The notes under the pieces: generated by a model
Databases searched by the model: none
Told to the model about the DNA's origin: nothing
The model's input: the letters and a program-made list of their open reading frames with translations, nothing else
Shown: positions 54,320 through 64,000 of the stretch, in pieces
Numbering within the stretch: the first letter of the stretch is position 1
Layout of the letters: the number at the start of each line of letters is the position of its first letter
NCBI GenBank assembly: GCA_043733485.1
Contig: JAYTGN010000107.1
Coordinates: 1-64,000 of the forward strand
Reading direction: 5' to 3'
DNA from: Urbifossiella sp043733485
Lineage (GTDB): Bacteria > Planctomycetota > Planctomycetia > Gemmatales > Gemmataceae
Length of the DNA stretch: 64,000 bases
Program-made: the position numbers and the translations under genes

Positions 54320-54861
54320 GGCCGCACCTCCCGAATCACGTCTTGGGGCGTGCGGGCCTCGGCGGTGCGCACTGCGGAATCGATCGCGGCCGGAGTGGCC
54401 GGTGCCGTGAGTTTCTTGGCCGCGACCTTCATTTCATCGGGGCTGTCGTTCGGAGTGCTTTTCGCTTTCGGCAAGCCGAGCGACCCCGCGCGGGCGTTGT
54501 ACAGAGACGTGGCCTGCCGTTCGAGTTCGTCCACTTGCCGCATGAGCGTTTCGTCGTTCGAATCGAGGGCGACCTGGCGAAGCTTCAGGCAGACCGACAT
54601 GCGCCGTTCCCAGGCTTCTTGCTCGGCGCGAAGTGCGGAGGCGAGCACGTCGGACGAGAGCGGTGCGACGATCGTCGGCGGCGTCGAGCCGCGAGCGACC
54701 GGCCCGACTTTGGGCTTCGACGGTCCGAAGTACTTGGCGAAGACCGTTGTGGGGGGGGCGGAGGAACGTTCGGGTCGGAGTGGAACATCCACGGCGAAAG
54801 CCGCGGTTCCCACGCCGAGCCAAGCCGTTGCCGCGAGCCCCCAGGCCCGAAACTGACGCAT
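54316..54861 (-). CDS. Exported helical protein
   Basis: Encodes 181 residues from ATG 54861. The signal peptide AWGLAATAWLGVGTAAFAVD is clear. The mature part has a disordered Pro/Thr segment and a helical, charged region (LASALRAEQEAWERRMSVCL; NDETLMRQVDELERQATSLY). No domain recognised. Pairs with the following lipoprotein gene (ATGA overlap). Confidence 0.8.
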   Translation of the reverse strand: MRQFRAWGLAATAWLGVGTAAFAVDVPLRPERSSAPPTTVFAKYFGPSKPKVGPVARGSTPPTIVAPLSSDVLASALRAEQEAWERRMSVCLKLRQVALDSNDETLMRQVDELERQATSLYNARAGSLGLPKAKSTPNDSPDEMKVAAKKLTAPATPAAIDSAVRTAEARTPQDVIREVRP

Positions 54862-55475
54862 GATGCTCCCCCCCATCCCGGCAGGACCGCCCTCGGCTCT
54901 TCCCCTGAGCCGATGCGACCAAGCGACGCGAATTTGTGGTGTGTCGGCAGGCTTATGCCGGGGAGTTCTCGCGATGTAAATGCCATTTTGAGCCGAGTGC
55001 CCGCGTTTCAGCTCAGGGCAGAAACAACTCGCTTCGAGGCGCCAACAGCCGTAAAAAGCTTCAAGTTAAGATCTTGCGTCGGAAGTGCCAGCCGATCCGC
55101 AACAGCATCAATCGGCTCCTGGAGGCCAGCTGTCGCCTTTGCCGACAGTTTGAACCTAAAAAGCGGGCGAGTTTGAAAACCGGACAATCTCTTCAACCGG
55201 CAACTTCGTCTTAACGGTTATTGTTGCGCGCTAAGCGGGGTCCGGTCGGCTCGCGATTTGGGTCCGGAAACTGCCTCGGCGTGGCCGATTCGCACCGCAC
55301 GACCATCCCTTCCGCTATTGGCGGATTTGTCGACGCCCCTTTTCGCGGGCGTCCGGCAAAATAGGTTGGTTGCGTGGGGTTGTCCTGTTATCCTTGACGA
55401 ATCTCGCGGACAATCCAGCGAATCTGCGATCTCATTCCGTTAACTTTTATCCTCGTCGTTCGGGGGAGTGCGCTC
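54862..55475. other. Intergenic region before the giant surface-protein gene
   Basis: About 610 bp with no supported gene. It must hold the divergent promoters. A weak pair TTGGTT-17-TATCCT just before 55390 is the best candidate for the giant gene, but neither box is close to consensus. No RNA gene or repeat was recognised. Confidence 0.45.
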
Positions 55476-58400
55476 ATGTCCAAGACCCTTCGGGGCCACC
55501 GGTGGACCGGTTGGTCGGCGCGGCGACCGTCCTTGCTGCGTCCCTTTCCGGTATTGAGGGTCGAGGAACTCGAAGAGCGAGCAACTCCCGCCAGCTTCAC
55601 CTGGAGTGGAGCCGGCGGAAACGCGAACTGGAGCAACGCCGCGAACTGGCAAGGGGGCTCGGCCCCCACGGGGAACCCGCTCGCCCTCGATGCGCTTTCG
55701 TTCCCATCGGGCGTGTCGGTTGCGGCCCACAACACGATCAACAATCTCAACAACGCCACGTTCTTCTCGATCTCGATTTCGGACCCGAATTACACGATCT
55801 CGGGCAAATCGATCACGCTCGGTTCCGCGACCGCCTCGGGCAACATCTCGTCGACCGGCACCAACGACATCGTCGCGCTCGACATCGCGCTGGGTGCGGC
55901 TAACGGCAGCAAGCAGTTCTTCACGGTCGGAGCGGGCGGCGATCTCACGCTCAGCGGCAAAATCTCAGGCAACACCGGATCGATCTTCACCAAAGACGGC
56001 ATCGGAATCCTCGTCCTCGCGAACGACAACAGCAACTTCACCGGCCCGATTCAGATCGACAACACCGGCGGCGTCCTCCGCATCACGAACAGCAAGGCGC
56101 TCGGCGACTCCGTGGGCGAGACCACGGTCGGCACCAACTCCACTTTGCAAGTGAGCAACGTCGCCGGATCGATTAACGAACCGTTGCGCCTCAACGGCCC
56201 CGGAGTCTCGAACCTCGGCGCGCTGCGTAGCTTCGCCGGTGCCAATACTTGGTCCGGAACTGTGATTCTCGACAGCGACGCCACGTTCGGCGCGGCCGTC
56301 GGCACGAGCGTGAACCTCACCGGCCAGATCAGCGATACGGGCACGAGCCGGAACGTGACGAAGGAAGATTTCGGCGAGGTGCGGTTCAGCGGTTCGAACA
56401 CTTACCGCGGGTCGACGACGATCAACAACGGCGTCCTGACGGCGGCCGACGCGAATGCGTTGGGAACGGCCGACAAGACGACCGCGACGGGCACGGTCGT
56501 CAACGAAACGCTTTCGAAGGCCGGACGACTTCAGATCGCGGGACCGGCCGGCAGCGGCTTCACCATCCTCAACGAAGCGCTCGTCCTCAACGGCGACGGG
56601 CTCGTCAGTTCCACCACGAACGCGGGATCCCAGATCCCTTACGGTTTCGACAACTACGGCAAGGGAGCGTTTTACAACTCGACCGGCAACAACACCTGGG
56701 CTGGCCCCGTCACCCTCGGCAGCCTTGGGAAAACCAGCACCAATTACGCCGCGCTCGGGGCCGCCGACGGCACCGACATCATCGTCAGCGGCATCGTGAC
56801 CGGCGGCGCGGGCTTCCTTCTGGAGAAAGTCGAACCCGGTCGCGTGATCCTCAACAACGTGAACACGTACAAGGGCAACACGCGCGTCTACGAAGGCATC
56901 TTGAACATCCGCGATTCGGGCGCGCTCGGTGCCGTGACGGCGACCACTGGCCTCGTCGACGTGGTCGACGGCGGCACGCTCGAACTCGAAGTCGAAGCGG
57001 CCACCACGACCCCGCGCTTCGGGTACGATCAGGCGACCGGCAACTCCACGGGACGCGACCTTTGGAATGACTCGGTTACGCTCGATCCCAACGCACTCAC
57101 ACTCAGCAATCCCATCACGATTAACGGCCGCGGCTTCCAGAATACCGGCGCGCTCCGCAGCCGCAGCGGCATCAACACCGTCACGGTCGACGTCAACCTC
57201 GATCGCCTGGCCTTTCCATTCGCGCTAACGGGCGACGGTTCGGATGCCTCCATCGGCGTGGATCAGGATTTGCGACCGGGGCATCCGTCGCCGAATTCCA
57301 ACTACTTCACCAGCGACTACAGCCTCACGATTCTCGGGCAGATCACGGGCGGCACGTATACGGAGTTCGTCAAACGCGGAGCCGGGCACCTCATCCTGCC
57401 CGGTGCGAACACGTATCAGGGCGTGACGCAGATCGAACAGGGCTGGGTTACGATCGAAGACAACAACGCACTCGGCGTGGATATCGTCGGGCTCGGCGAC
57501 ACGGTTCAGCCCGAGGTTTACGTTCTCACCGGTGCCGCACTGCACCTCAAGGCCCCGAGCGCAGGCGCTCCGCTCGACATCAAGAAGAACATCACCATCG
57601 GCGGCACCGGCCCCACCCACAATTATTCGCTCATCAACGCCAAGGGCGCGCTGGTGAATATCGGCGGGGACAACACCTGGTCCGGCGATATCGAACTGCT
57701 TGCGGCCACCGGCATCGGCGTGGAACAGATCTTCGCCGGGCTCCCCAGCGAACTCACCGTCACGGGTTCCACGCTCGATTCGATCAACACCCAGACCTTC
57801 ACCGGCGACGGCGGCGTGAAGGAGCAGGTGTACTGGATCGACACGGGAACCACGGGCACGACCTATGCGATCAACTGGAACTTTACGCCTCCCGTCAACC
57901 CGCCGGAGCCGATCGCCGACCGGCTCACCGTTTACTATCCCCCTCGGTTCACGGGCGTCCCGGCCACGCAGATCTACAACACGGGCTACGTGTTCGGCGT
58001 AGGTTCCAAGAACCTGACGTTCGGCCCCGGTTCGAGTACGATCGCGGAATTCGTGATGAACGGAAACCCGCCGGGTGGCGGTCTCTTCTCCCTGTTCACG
58101 ATCACGATTGCCTCGCCCACCGTGGCGGGTAGCCTGTACAAGTACGGTTCGCAGCGGCTCCGCCTCCAGGGCGACGGCACCTACACCGGCGAGACGCGCG
58201 TGCTCGAAGGAACGCTCCGCGCCGAAAACGACACCGCGCTCGGTCACAAGTCCAGCGGCACCCTCATCGGCAGCCAAACCTTCTCCCAAACGATGACGAC
58301 CGTTTCCACCGGGGCGGTTCTGGAGACGGCGAAGGGAATCACGACGAACAATGGCGGCATCGCCTCGGGTATTCAAATCTACGACGAGCGGCTCGTGCTG

Positions 58401-61400
58401 AGCGGGTCCGGCTATCAGGTGGCCGTTGCCGGCGATCCGCTGAGCGCGACGTTCGTACTCAACTACACCGGGCCGACGGGAAGCACCTTCTCCACGCAGC
58501 CGCTGCCCGTCACCTCGACCGCGCTCGACCTCCAGACCGCGCTCTTCTCCGCACCGATCACGACCGATGGCGAAACCGCGACCGTCACCAAGGTCGGCAA
58601 CGTCTTCTCCATCGTCTTCGGGACGGCGATCTCGAAGGATTTGCAGAACCTCTCAGCCTCCATCTTCGGCGGGGCCGAAGTCAAGATCACGGACGGGCAA
58701 TCGTCGGTCATCAACGTGTCGGCCGACAACGCCTGGCGCGGGCCGATCACGCTCGCAGCCGGCTCGCGATTCCGTGCGAATGCCGACACCCGCCTCTCGG
58801 TGCTGGCGCCGATCGACGATGCGTTGAACACCCTCGGCGGCTCGCAACTCGCCAAGCGCGGCAACGGCGAACTCGTACTCGGCGGAGCGAACACCTACCG
58901 CGGCATCACGCTCATCGATGAAGGCATCGTCACGGCCGCGAACAGTCAGGCCTTCGGCTTCGGCGATGGCACCCCGGGTTCGGGCACCATCGTTTCGGGC
59001 AACGCCCAGTTGCAAATCCAAGGCAACCTCACGATCGCGAGCGAAGCCCTGAGCGTGACGGGCACAGGGCCGAACACCGGATCGGCTCCGACGAACATCC
59101 CGATTCGCTGGCTGGAAGTGGGCGGGGCCCCGATCAACAACGGGCAGACGCCGGGCGCGTTGCCGGTGACGGGGCGCGTGACGGGCACGGCCGTCGATCC
59201 GACCGATCCGAACGTGATCTACATCTCGACGGCGGGCGGCGGCGCGTGGAAGACGAAGGACGGCGGGCACACGTGGTTGCCGCTCTTCGATCTGGGCTCG
59301 CCGACGGCTCCGCTGCGGGGCGGGGCCATCGCGGTGGACCCATCGGACCCCACCAACATTTACTACGGTACGGGCGAGACCAACAACTCGGGCGATTCGT
59401 ACGCCGGCACCGGCGTCTACAACTCGAAGGACTCGGGCCGAACGTGGACGCTGATCACCGGCACGGGCGCGAACCCGAATCCGCTCTACGGGCAGTCGAT
59501 CTCGAAGATCGCCGTTCAGCCGCAGTTCGTGCTCCCCAACGGCACCGTGCTTCCGCTCACGATTTATGTGGGTTCGAGCGACTATCAGGTGAACAATTCG
59601 CCGGCCGGTGCGCCGGGCGTCTGGCGGTACAACGGCACCACTTGGTTGAACCTCACGGGCACGACGTCGGATTACCGGGCTACTCAGAAGGGCAAAGCAC
59701 CATTCGACGTTTTCCCGCCGAACACGCCGGGACCGGACGACGATTATCGCGTGACCTTCCCGCAGCAGAACGTGACTTGGACCGACCTCGCGATCGTCTA
59801 CTACGATCCCGATCCATCGCAGCCGAACGGCTTCCCGCCGCAGCCAGTACCCGTGCTGTACGCCTCGCTCACGGAGCAGTTCGGCACATGGTTGCCACCG
59901 CAAGCTCCGTACAATGGTGTTACACGCATTGGTTTTCAATTCGGCGGTTACAACTCGGGCGTGTTCCGGACGGAGTCCCCGTGGACGGCCAAGCCCGCCT
60001 GGTTCGAGGGCGATTCCGGCGCGACCGCGAGCGCTCCTCCCGTGCCGGATAATCGCGCCAACAATCTGTTCCCGACGGGGCCCTGGCTGAGCTCGGGCTT
60101 CGCCGATCTGACCATGCTGCCGAACAACGGCCGCATTCAACTCACCGTTCAAGTGGACGCCACCCAACTCTGGCGGGGAACGACGGTCTATGCCGCCGTG
60201 ACCTTCCCCATCAGCGGTATCGGCTCGGCCAACGACGCCCGATTGCAAACGATTCGTAAGTCCACCGATAGCGGCAAGGCCTGGACCGTGCTCGCGATCC
60301 CGGTCTTAATGCAGGACTATCAAGGTCCCGCGTTCGGCGGGCAAGGCTGGTACGACACCGCGATCACCTCGTCCGACCCGAGGACGGTCTACGTGGCCGG
60401 TTCGACTGGCTCGAACGTCTGGCAAACGAAGGACGGCGGCACCAACTGGAACGACCTCACGCTTTTCGCGAACAGCCCGCACGCGGACGAACATGCACTG
60501 ACGCTCATCGGTTCTGGGCCCAATGCCAAGCTCATTGTTGGCGGGGACGGCGGCGTCTGGACCTTCGACCCCACCAGTAGGACTTGGAACGACATCAACG
60601 GCACGCTCGCCATCACCACTTTCAACGGCATCGCGACCCACCCGAACGATTACAACATCGCCTACGGCGGAAGCCAGGACAACGGTACGGAGAAGTTCAC
60701 CGGCAGCCTCGCCTGGGATCACATCGACGATGGCGACGGCGGAATCGTGCAGCTCGATCAAACCAACCCGAACATCGTCTACCACATCCTCAATGGCACG
60801 ATCCGCAAGTCGATCGATGCCGGTGCGACCTGGACGACGATCTTCTTCGGCACCGGCCTCTACTATCCGTTCGTACTCGATCAGGTGAACCCGCAGCGAT
60901 TGGTCACGAGCAACGGCCAACCGTCTCTTTCGGAATCACTGGACGGCGGCAACACGTGGAACGACCTGAACTACGTCCCGTTCCCGCTCTTCTCGAGTTC
61001 GCCGGTCAGCATTGCTCTCGCCCAGTTCCAGGGTCCGTTCAACGCCGACGCGAATCCCTCTACTGGCTTCCCGAACGTCGGCGACATCGGCTCGAACACT
61101 TACGATGCCAGGACCATCTACGTCACGGACGCCTCGACCGTGTTCGTGACGAAGGACGGCGGCCTCACGTGGCAGGATCGCGGCCCGGGCGTCACGGATA
61201 ACAAGTTCACGCTCGATTTCACCACGGGTGCCTTGAAGTACAAGAACATCGGCCCGATCACGGTGACCTCGAATACGGCTGGCGTCTACGTCACGGCGCG
61301 GACGCTCCGCGACGGCGACAACACCGGCAGCTTCAACCAGTTCGGCAGCGCGAAGGACGAACAGCAGACGGTCGAGGTCGTGTTCCCGACCGGCACCGTC

Positions 61401-64000
61401 GGCACGTTCAACCTCTCGTTTACCATCGCGGCCCAGGGCGCGCCGTTCAATACACCCGCCAGGACGGTGAACCTGACGAACATCTCCAACACGATCAGCG
61501 GCGCGGGCCTCCTCGGGCTGATTAACACCGCAATCGGAGCGTACAACGGGAACGAAGTTCAACTCCTTCAGTTCTCGAACGTTGCCGCAGGTGCGACGTT
61601 TACACTGTCCGATGGCGTGAACACGACGGCCGCGATTCCGTTGCCGACGACTGCTGCGGCGATCAATGCTGCCCTCAGCATAGCGACGCCTGCCAGGATC
61701 AATGCCGTGGCTTCACCGGCACCTAACGGCGCGTTCTATCTCACGCTTACCCCGCCCGCGAATACGGCGTTGCCGCTGCTCGTGGCGGCGGGAAGTAGCG
61801 CGGAAGTGTACGTGAAGGAAGTGCAGCAAGGTGGCGCGGGAAGCGTCTCCGTGAGCCTGACCGCCGGCACCGGCCCGAGTTGGACGCACGTGGCCGTCGA
61901 CCCGAGTAATCGCGATGCGGTCTACGTCACCGCACTTTACGCCGAACATCAGAACGGGCCGACGGTCTTCCGCTCCACCGATGCCGGGCGGGCGTGGGCG
62001 GACATCTCGGGCACGGGCCTGCCCATGTCGCAGGTCGGCACCTCGCAACCCGCCTGGACGATCGTGGTCGATGCTCGCGACGGCAAGCTGTACGTCGGCA
62101 CCGACGTCGGCACCTACTTCTCGAACGACGACGGCAACACCTGGGCCCCACTCGGCAGCGGCATGCCCAACGTGCAGGTCAAGGACCTCGTGTTGAACCA
62201 GACGTTGAACACGCTCTCGGCCGGCACTTATGGCCGCAGCATGTTCCAGACCTTCCTCAATTATGCGAAAGCCGACTTCGGCGCGATTCGCGCCGTCAGC
62301 GGTAACTCGGTCTGGACCGGACCCGTCACCCTCACCGGCAACGCCGAATTCCACGTGGACGGTGCCCCGAATATCCAGAACGGCATCACCTCCGCTTCGC
62401 TCAACATTCTCGGCGTGATCGGCGGCAACTTCGACATCACCAAGACCGGCCAGGGAACGCTCGTCTTTTCCGGGGCGAACACTTACGGCGGCCAGACGTT
62501 CGTGAGCGAAGGCATTCTCCAGGCCAACAACCCCAACGCGCTCGGCTCCCCGCTCGCCAACACGATCGTCGAGATCGGGGCCGCGCTCGAACTCGCGACC
62601 GACCTCTACCTCGAACCGATCACGGTCAACGGCGTCGGCTACTCGCTCAACGATCACAACACGGGCTCGCTGCGAAACATCGCGGGCTTCAACACGTACA
62701 CCGGCCCGCTCACCATGGGCACCGACACCACCATCGGCGTGAATTCCGGCACCCAACTCACCATCGGCGGCATCCCCGGCAACCCCGCCGTGGGAACCGG
62801 CTCGATCGCGGATGGTGGCCTCGCCTTCAACCTCACGAAGGAGCTCACCGGCACGCTCGTGCTCGCTTCCGCGAACACTTACGGAGGCCTCACGAACGTC
62901 GTCCAAGGCGCGCTGCGAGTCGAGGACGCGAACGCGCTCGGCGACGCCGCGAACGGCACCATCGTCTCCGACGGGGCGCAGTTGCAGATTTCGCGCAACA
63001 ACGTCACGCTCGCTCCCACCGTCGTGAGTACCGAGCAACTGCTCCTCTCCGGCACCGGCATCTTCGGCACGGGAGCGATTCTGAACGTCCGCGGCGATCT
63101 CGACCCGACCGGGACGAACGACAACACCTGGCAGGGCCCGATCGTTCTGACTCGGGTGCCGAACTTCTCGCCGTCCACGACGCCGACTTCGATCGTTTCC
63201 CTCGGCTCGAGCGATTCGCGCGACACGCTCACGATCGACGTCAGCATCGCCGAAGATGTCGTCTTCGCTCCGTTCGACGTGAACAAAGTCGGCCCGGGCC
63301 GCGTGACCTTCGCACGCGATAACTTCTACTCCGGGCAGACGAACGTAAATGGCGGATCGCTGCGGGTTCAAACGGTCGGCGGCCTCGGTACGGGAGCGCC
63401 CGGCACCGTGGTCAACTCGGGTTCGCTGGAACTGGACAGCACCGGCCTGAACTACGTGGAAATTCTGACGCTCAACGGCGATGGCGTGGTGAATGCCGGG
63501 GCCTTGAACAACGTGAGCGGGGATAACAGCTACAGCGGGCCGATCACGCTGGCGAGCAACACCAGCATCGGAGCGGTGGGCGGTACGACGCTGACGGTTC
63601 AGGGTTTGCTCCAAGATCCGACGCCGATTCCGGTGCCGGCGGCCCGGTTGCGCAAAGCCGGCGCGGGCACCGTGGTGTTCCCGAACGCCAAGGACTACGG
63701 CGGCCTCACCGTGGTCGATAACGGCATCCTGAACATCCGCACGCCCCTCGCGCTGGGTAACCTTCGAAGCGAGATTCAGAACGTGCAGGTGGTCGCGACG
63801 ACCGGCACGTTCCGGCTCTCCTACCGCGGCCAAACGACTTCGCAACTGCCGTTCGACGCGACGGCACTTCAAGTGGAAACGGCCCTGAACGCGCTCTCGA
63901 CCATCGGCGGCGTGGGTGGCTCCGTCACGGTGTTGCTCACCTCGGGGGCCGGGATCAACACGTACGCGGTCACCTTCGGCGGAGCGCTGGCGAATACTCA
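55476..64000 (+). CDS. Giant PATR-repeat surface protein with sortilin-like BNR block, 3' end missing
   Basis: One uninterrupted frame from ATG 55476 past the window edge, at least 2,841 codons; the frame was checked near 60363, 61860 and 63960. N-terminus (VLRVEELEERATPASFTWSG) carries the LE-x-R-x-x-P motif common at the start of large exported planctomycete proteins. Residues about 30-1220 and 2265 onward hold PATR (passenger-associated) repeats: an NTY-x-G-x-T core, then G-x-L and ALG. About 1228-2265 is a block of BNR/sortilin-type propeller blades (AVDPTDPNVIYISTAGGGAW; STDAGRAWADISGTGLPM). Two copies of a further beta module occur (near 58450 and 63780). Expected to be secreted as an adhesin-like fibre; PATR proteins are usually exported with a C-terminal barrel or anchor, not visible here. 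Confidence 0.9.
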   Translation, partial: MSKTLRGHRWTGWSARRPSLLRPFPVLRVEELEERATPASFTWSGAGGNANWSNAANWQGGSAPTGNPLALDALSFPSGVSVAAHNTINNLNNATFFSISISDPNYTISGKSITLGSATASGNISSTGTNDIVALDIALGAANGSKQFFTVGAGGDLTLSGKISGNTGSIFTKDGIGILVLANDNSNFTGPIQIDNTGGVLRITNSKALGDSVGETTVGTNSTLQVSNVAGSINEPLRLNGPGVSNLGALRSFAGANTWSGTVILDSDATFGAAVGTSVNLTGQISDTGTSRNVTKEDFGEVRFSGSNTYRGSTTINNGVLTAADANALGTADKTTATGTVVNETLSKAGRLQIAGPAGSGFTILNEALVLNGDGLVSSTTNAGSQIPYGFDNYGKGAFYNSTGNNTWAGPVTLGSLGKTSTNYAALGAADGTDIIVSGIVTGGAGFLLEKVEPGRVILNNVNTYKGNTRVYEGILNIRDSGALGAVTATTGLVDVVDGGTLELEVEAATTTPRFGYDQATGNSTGRDLWNDSVTLDPNALTLSNPITINGRGFQNTGALRSRSGINTVTVDVNLDRLAFPFALTGDGSDASIGVDQDLRPGHPSPNSNYFTSDYSLTILGQITGGTYTEFVKRGAGHLILPGANTYQGVTQIEQGWVTIEDNNALGVDIVGLGDTVQPEVYVLTGAALHLKAPSAGAPLDIKKNITIGGTGPTHNYSLINAKGALVNIGGDNTWSGDIELLAATGIGVEQIFAGLPSELTVTGSTLDSINTQTFTGDGGVKEQVYWIDTGTTGTTYAINWNFTPPVNPPEPIADRLTVYYPPRFTGVPATQIYNTGYVFGVGSKNLTFGPGSSTIAEFVMNGNPPGGGLFSLFTITIASPTVAGSLYKYGSQRLRLQGDGTYTGETRVLEGTLRAENDTALGHKSSGTLIGSQTFSQTMTTVSTGAVLETAKGITTNNGGIASGIQIYDERLVLSGSGYQVAVAGDPLSATFVLNYTGPTGSTFSTQPLPVTSTALDLQTALFSAPITTDGETATVTKVGNVFSIVFGTAISKDLQNLSASIFGGAEVKITDGQSSVINVSADNAWRGPITLAAGSRFRANADTRLSVLAPIDDALNTLGGSQLAKRGNGELVLGGANTYRGITLIDEGIVTAANSQAFGFGDGTPGSGTIVSGNAQLQIQGNLTIASEALSVTGTGPNTGSAPTNIPIRWLEVGGAPINNGQTPGALPVTGRVTGTAVDPTDPNVIYISTAGGGAWKTKDGGHTWLPLFDLGSPTAPLRGGAIAVDPSDPTNIYYGTGETNNSGDSYAGTGVYNSKDSGRTWTLITGTGANPNPLYGQSISKIAVQPQFVLPNGTVLPLTIYVGSSDYQVNNSPAGAPGVWRYNGTTWLNLTGTTSDYRATQKGKAPFDVFPPNTPGPDDDYRVTFPQQNVTWTDLAIVYYDPDPSQPNGFPPQPVPVLYASLTEQFGTWLPPQAPYNGVTRIGFQFGGYNSGVFRTESPWTAKPAWFEGDSGATASAPPVPDNRANNLFPTGPWLSSGFADLTMLPNNGRIQLTVQVDATQLWRGTTVYAAVTFPISGIGSANDARLQTIRKSTDSGKAWTVLAIPVLMQDYQGPAFGGQGWYDTAITSSDPRTVYVAGSTGSNVWQTKDGGTNWNDLTLFANSPHADEHALTLIGSGPNAKLIVGGDGGVWTFDPTSRTWNDINGTLAITTFNGIATHPNDYNIAYGGSQDNGTEKFTGSLAWDHIDDGDGGIVQLDQTNPNIVYHILNGTIRKSIDAGATWTTIFFGTGLYYPFVLDQVNPQRLVTSNGQPSLSESLDGGNTWNDLNYVPFPLFSSSPVSIALAQFQGPFNADANPSTGFPNVGDIGSNTYDARTIYVTDASTVFVTKDGGLTWQDRGPGVTDNKFTLDFTTGALKYKNIGPITVTSNTAGVYVTARTLRDGDNTGSFNQFGSAKDEQQTVEVVFPTGTVGTFNLSFTIAAQGAPFNTPARTVNLTNISNTISGAGLLGLINTAIGAYNGNEVQLLQFSNVAAGATFTLSDGVNTTAAIPLPTTAAAINAALSIATPARINAVASPAPNGAFYLTLTPPANTALPLLVAAGSSAEVYVKEVQQGGAGSVSVSLTAGTGPSWTHVAVDPSNRDAVYVTALYAEHQNGPTVFRSTDAGRAWADISGTGLPMSQVGTSQPAWTIVVDARDGKLYVGTDVGTYFSNDDGNTWAPLGSGMPNVQVKDLVLNQTLNTLSAGTYGRSMFQTFLNYAKADFGAIRAVSGNSVWTGPVTLTGNAEFHVDGAPNIQNGITSASLNILGVIGGNFDITKTGQGTLVFSGANTYGGQTFVSEGILQANNPNALGSPLANTIVEIGAALELATDLYLEPITVNGVGYSLNDHNTGSLRNIAGFNTYTGPLTMGTDTTIGVNSGTQLTIGGIPGNPAVGTGSIADGGLAFNLTKELTGTLVLASANTYGGLTNVVQGALRVEDANALGDAANGTIVSDGAQLQISRNNVTLAPTVVSTEQLLLSGTGIFGTGAILNVRGDLDPTGTNDNTWQGPIVLTRVPNFSPSTTPTSIVSLGSSDSRDTLTIDVSIAEDVVFAPFDVNKVGPGRVTFARDNFYSGQTNVNGGSLRVQTVGGLGTGAPGTVVNSGSLELDSTGLNYVEILTLNGDGVVNAGALNNVSGDNSYSGPITLASNTSIGAVGGTTLTVQGLLQDPTPIPVPAARLRKAGAGTVVFPNAKDYGGLTVVDNGILNIRTPLALGNLRSEIQNVQVVATTGTFRLSYRGQTTSQLPFDATALQVETALNALSTIGGVGGSVTVLLTSGAGINTYAVTFGGALANT
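55985..63770 (+). repeat. Protein-level PATR repeats (about ten copies)
   Basis: Copies of the passenger-associated repeat start near 55985, 56370, 56835, 57385, 58150, 58860, 62450, 62850, 63295 and 63660. Examples: SGSNTYRGSTTINNGVLT, PGANTYQGVTQIEQGWVT, GGANTYRGITLIDEGIVT, SGANTYGGQTFVSEGILQ. The DNA is not identical between copies, so the repeats are old or under recoding, not recent slippage. Confidence 0.85.
59160..62270 (+). other. Sortilin/BNR-like propeller block inside the PATR protein
   Basis: About 1,035 codons that interrupt the PATR series. Blade signatures: WKTKDGGHTWLPLFDLGS, YNSKDSGRTWTLITGT, WQTKDGGTNWNDLTLF, FVTKDGGLTWQDRGPGV and FSNDDGNTWAPLGSGMP, each preceded by a DP-x-x-P-x-x-x-Y strand. 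The pattern S/K-D-x-G-x-x-W is the BNR/Asp-box of VPS10/sortilin and photosystem-assembly-type propellers, often binding sugars or peptides. Confidence 0.8.

Noticed and set aside
55985..63770. Regular repeats considered as a CRISPR or DNA tandem array
   Set aside because: Spacing is several hundred bases, copies differ in DNA and are conserved only at protein level; they are PATR units.
58653..63872. Long minus-strand frames (531 and 719 codons) under the giant gene
   Set aside because: Shadow frames of the continuous plus-strand PATR/BNR protein, which has repeats and family motifs.

Overview
The window reads as chromosomal DNA of a planctomycete, most likely a Gemmataceae member. The grounds are high GC, very long antisense open frames typical of GC-rich coding DNA, the paired DUF1501 and cytochrome-c/DUF1549/DUF1553 (PSD1-type) genes, a DUF1571 lipoprotein, two Ser/Thr kinases and one pseudokinase, an ECF42-type sigma factor with YCII/DGPF partners, and a giant secreted protein that starts with the planctomycete LE-x-R-x-x-P motif. 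No phage, CRISPR array or intact insertion sequence was seen; mobile DNA is limited to decayed fragments and several families of short intergenic repeats.

Layout. 1-3090 (minus): ISC iron-sulfur operon iscR-iscS-iscU-iscA-hscB, running off the left edge. 3192-5906 (minus): an operator palindrome, an ArsR-family regulator, a beta-carbonic anhydrase and a SulP transporter gene whose 3' part carries an internal 0.4-kb inversion. 6381-11151: class III aminotransferase, decayed transposase/integrase fragments, tRNA-Gly, cinA and a sigma-54 activator without receiver domain. 11429-17970: asparaginase-like enzyme, two membrane proteins, metallophosphoesterase, pseudokinase fusion, LRR lipoprotein and a frameshifted hicB remnant. 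18082-20870: pnp and rpsO. 21186-24882: ECF42 sigma factor with VOC, YCII and DUF1579 partners. 24904-29203: exported and membrane proteins of unknown role. 29206-38102 (minus): periplasmic adaptor, two RND pumps, a GNAT and a small protein in one transcriptional direction. 38306-44965: kinase/WD40 sensor and a PSD1/DUF1501 pair with an unrelated gene between them. 45115-48994: tRNA(CAT) and an ECF sigma/anti-sigma/C39-like peptidase operon. 49093-50868: primary-type sigma factor with a consensus -10. 50954-54861 (minus): a second kinase with small partners and two small exported proteins. 55476-64000: the first 2,841 codons of a giant PATR-repeat protein with a sortilin-like BNR propeller block inside; it runs off the right edge.

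How genes work together: the ISC genes build Fe-S clusters and IscR probably senses them. Carbonic anhydrase plus SulP form a plausible inorganic-carbon uptake pair under the Cys-free ArsR protein, but the transporter is broken as sequenced. The adaptor and two RND proteins form one or two efflux pumps that need an outer-membrane channel encoded elsewhere.

Most notable for follow-up: the precise reversible-looking inversion inside sulP; the pseudokinase joined to a C-terminal domain resembling those of TIR-type conflict proteins; the iscR gene whose 3' end is supplied by a dispersed palindromic repeat; 27-nt inverted-repeat elements of 9-nt periodicity; and the PATR/sortilin chimera.
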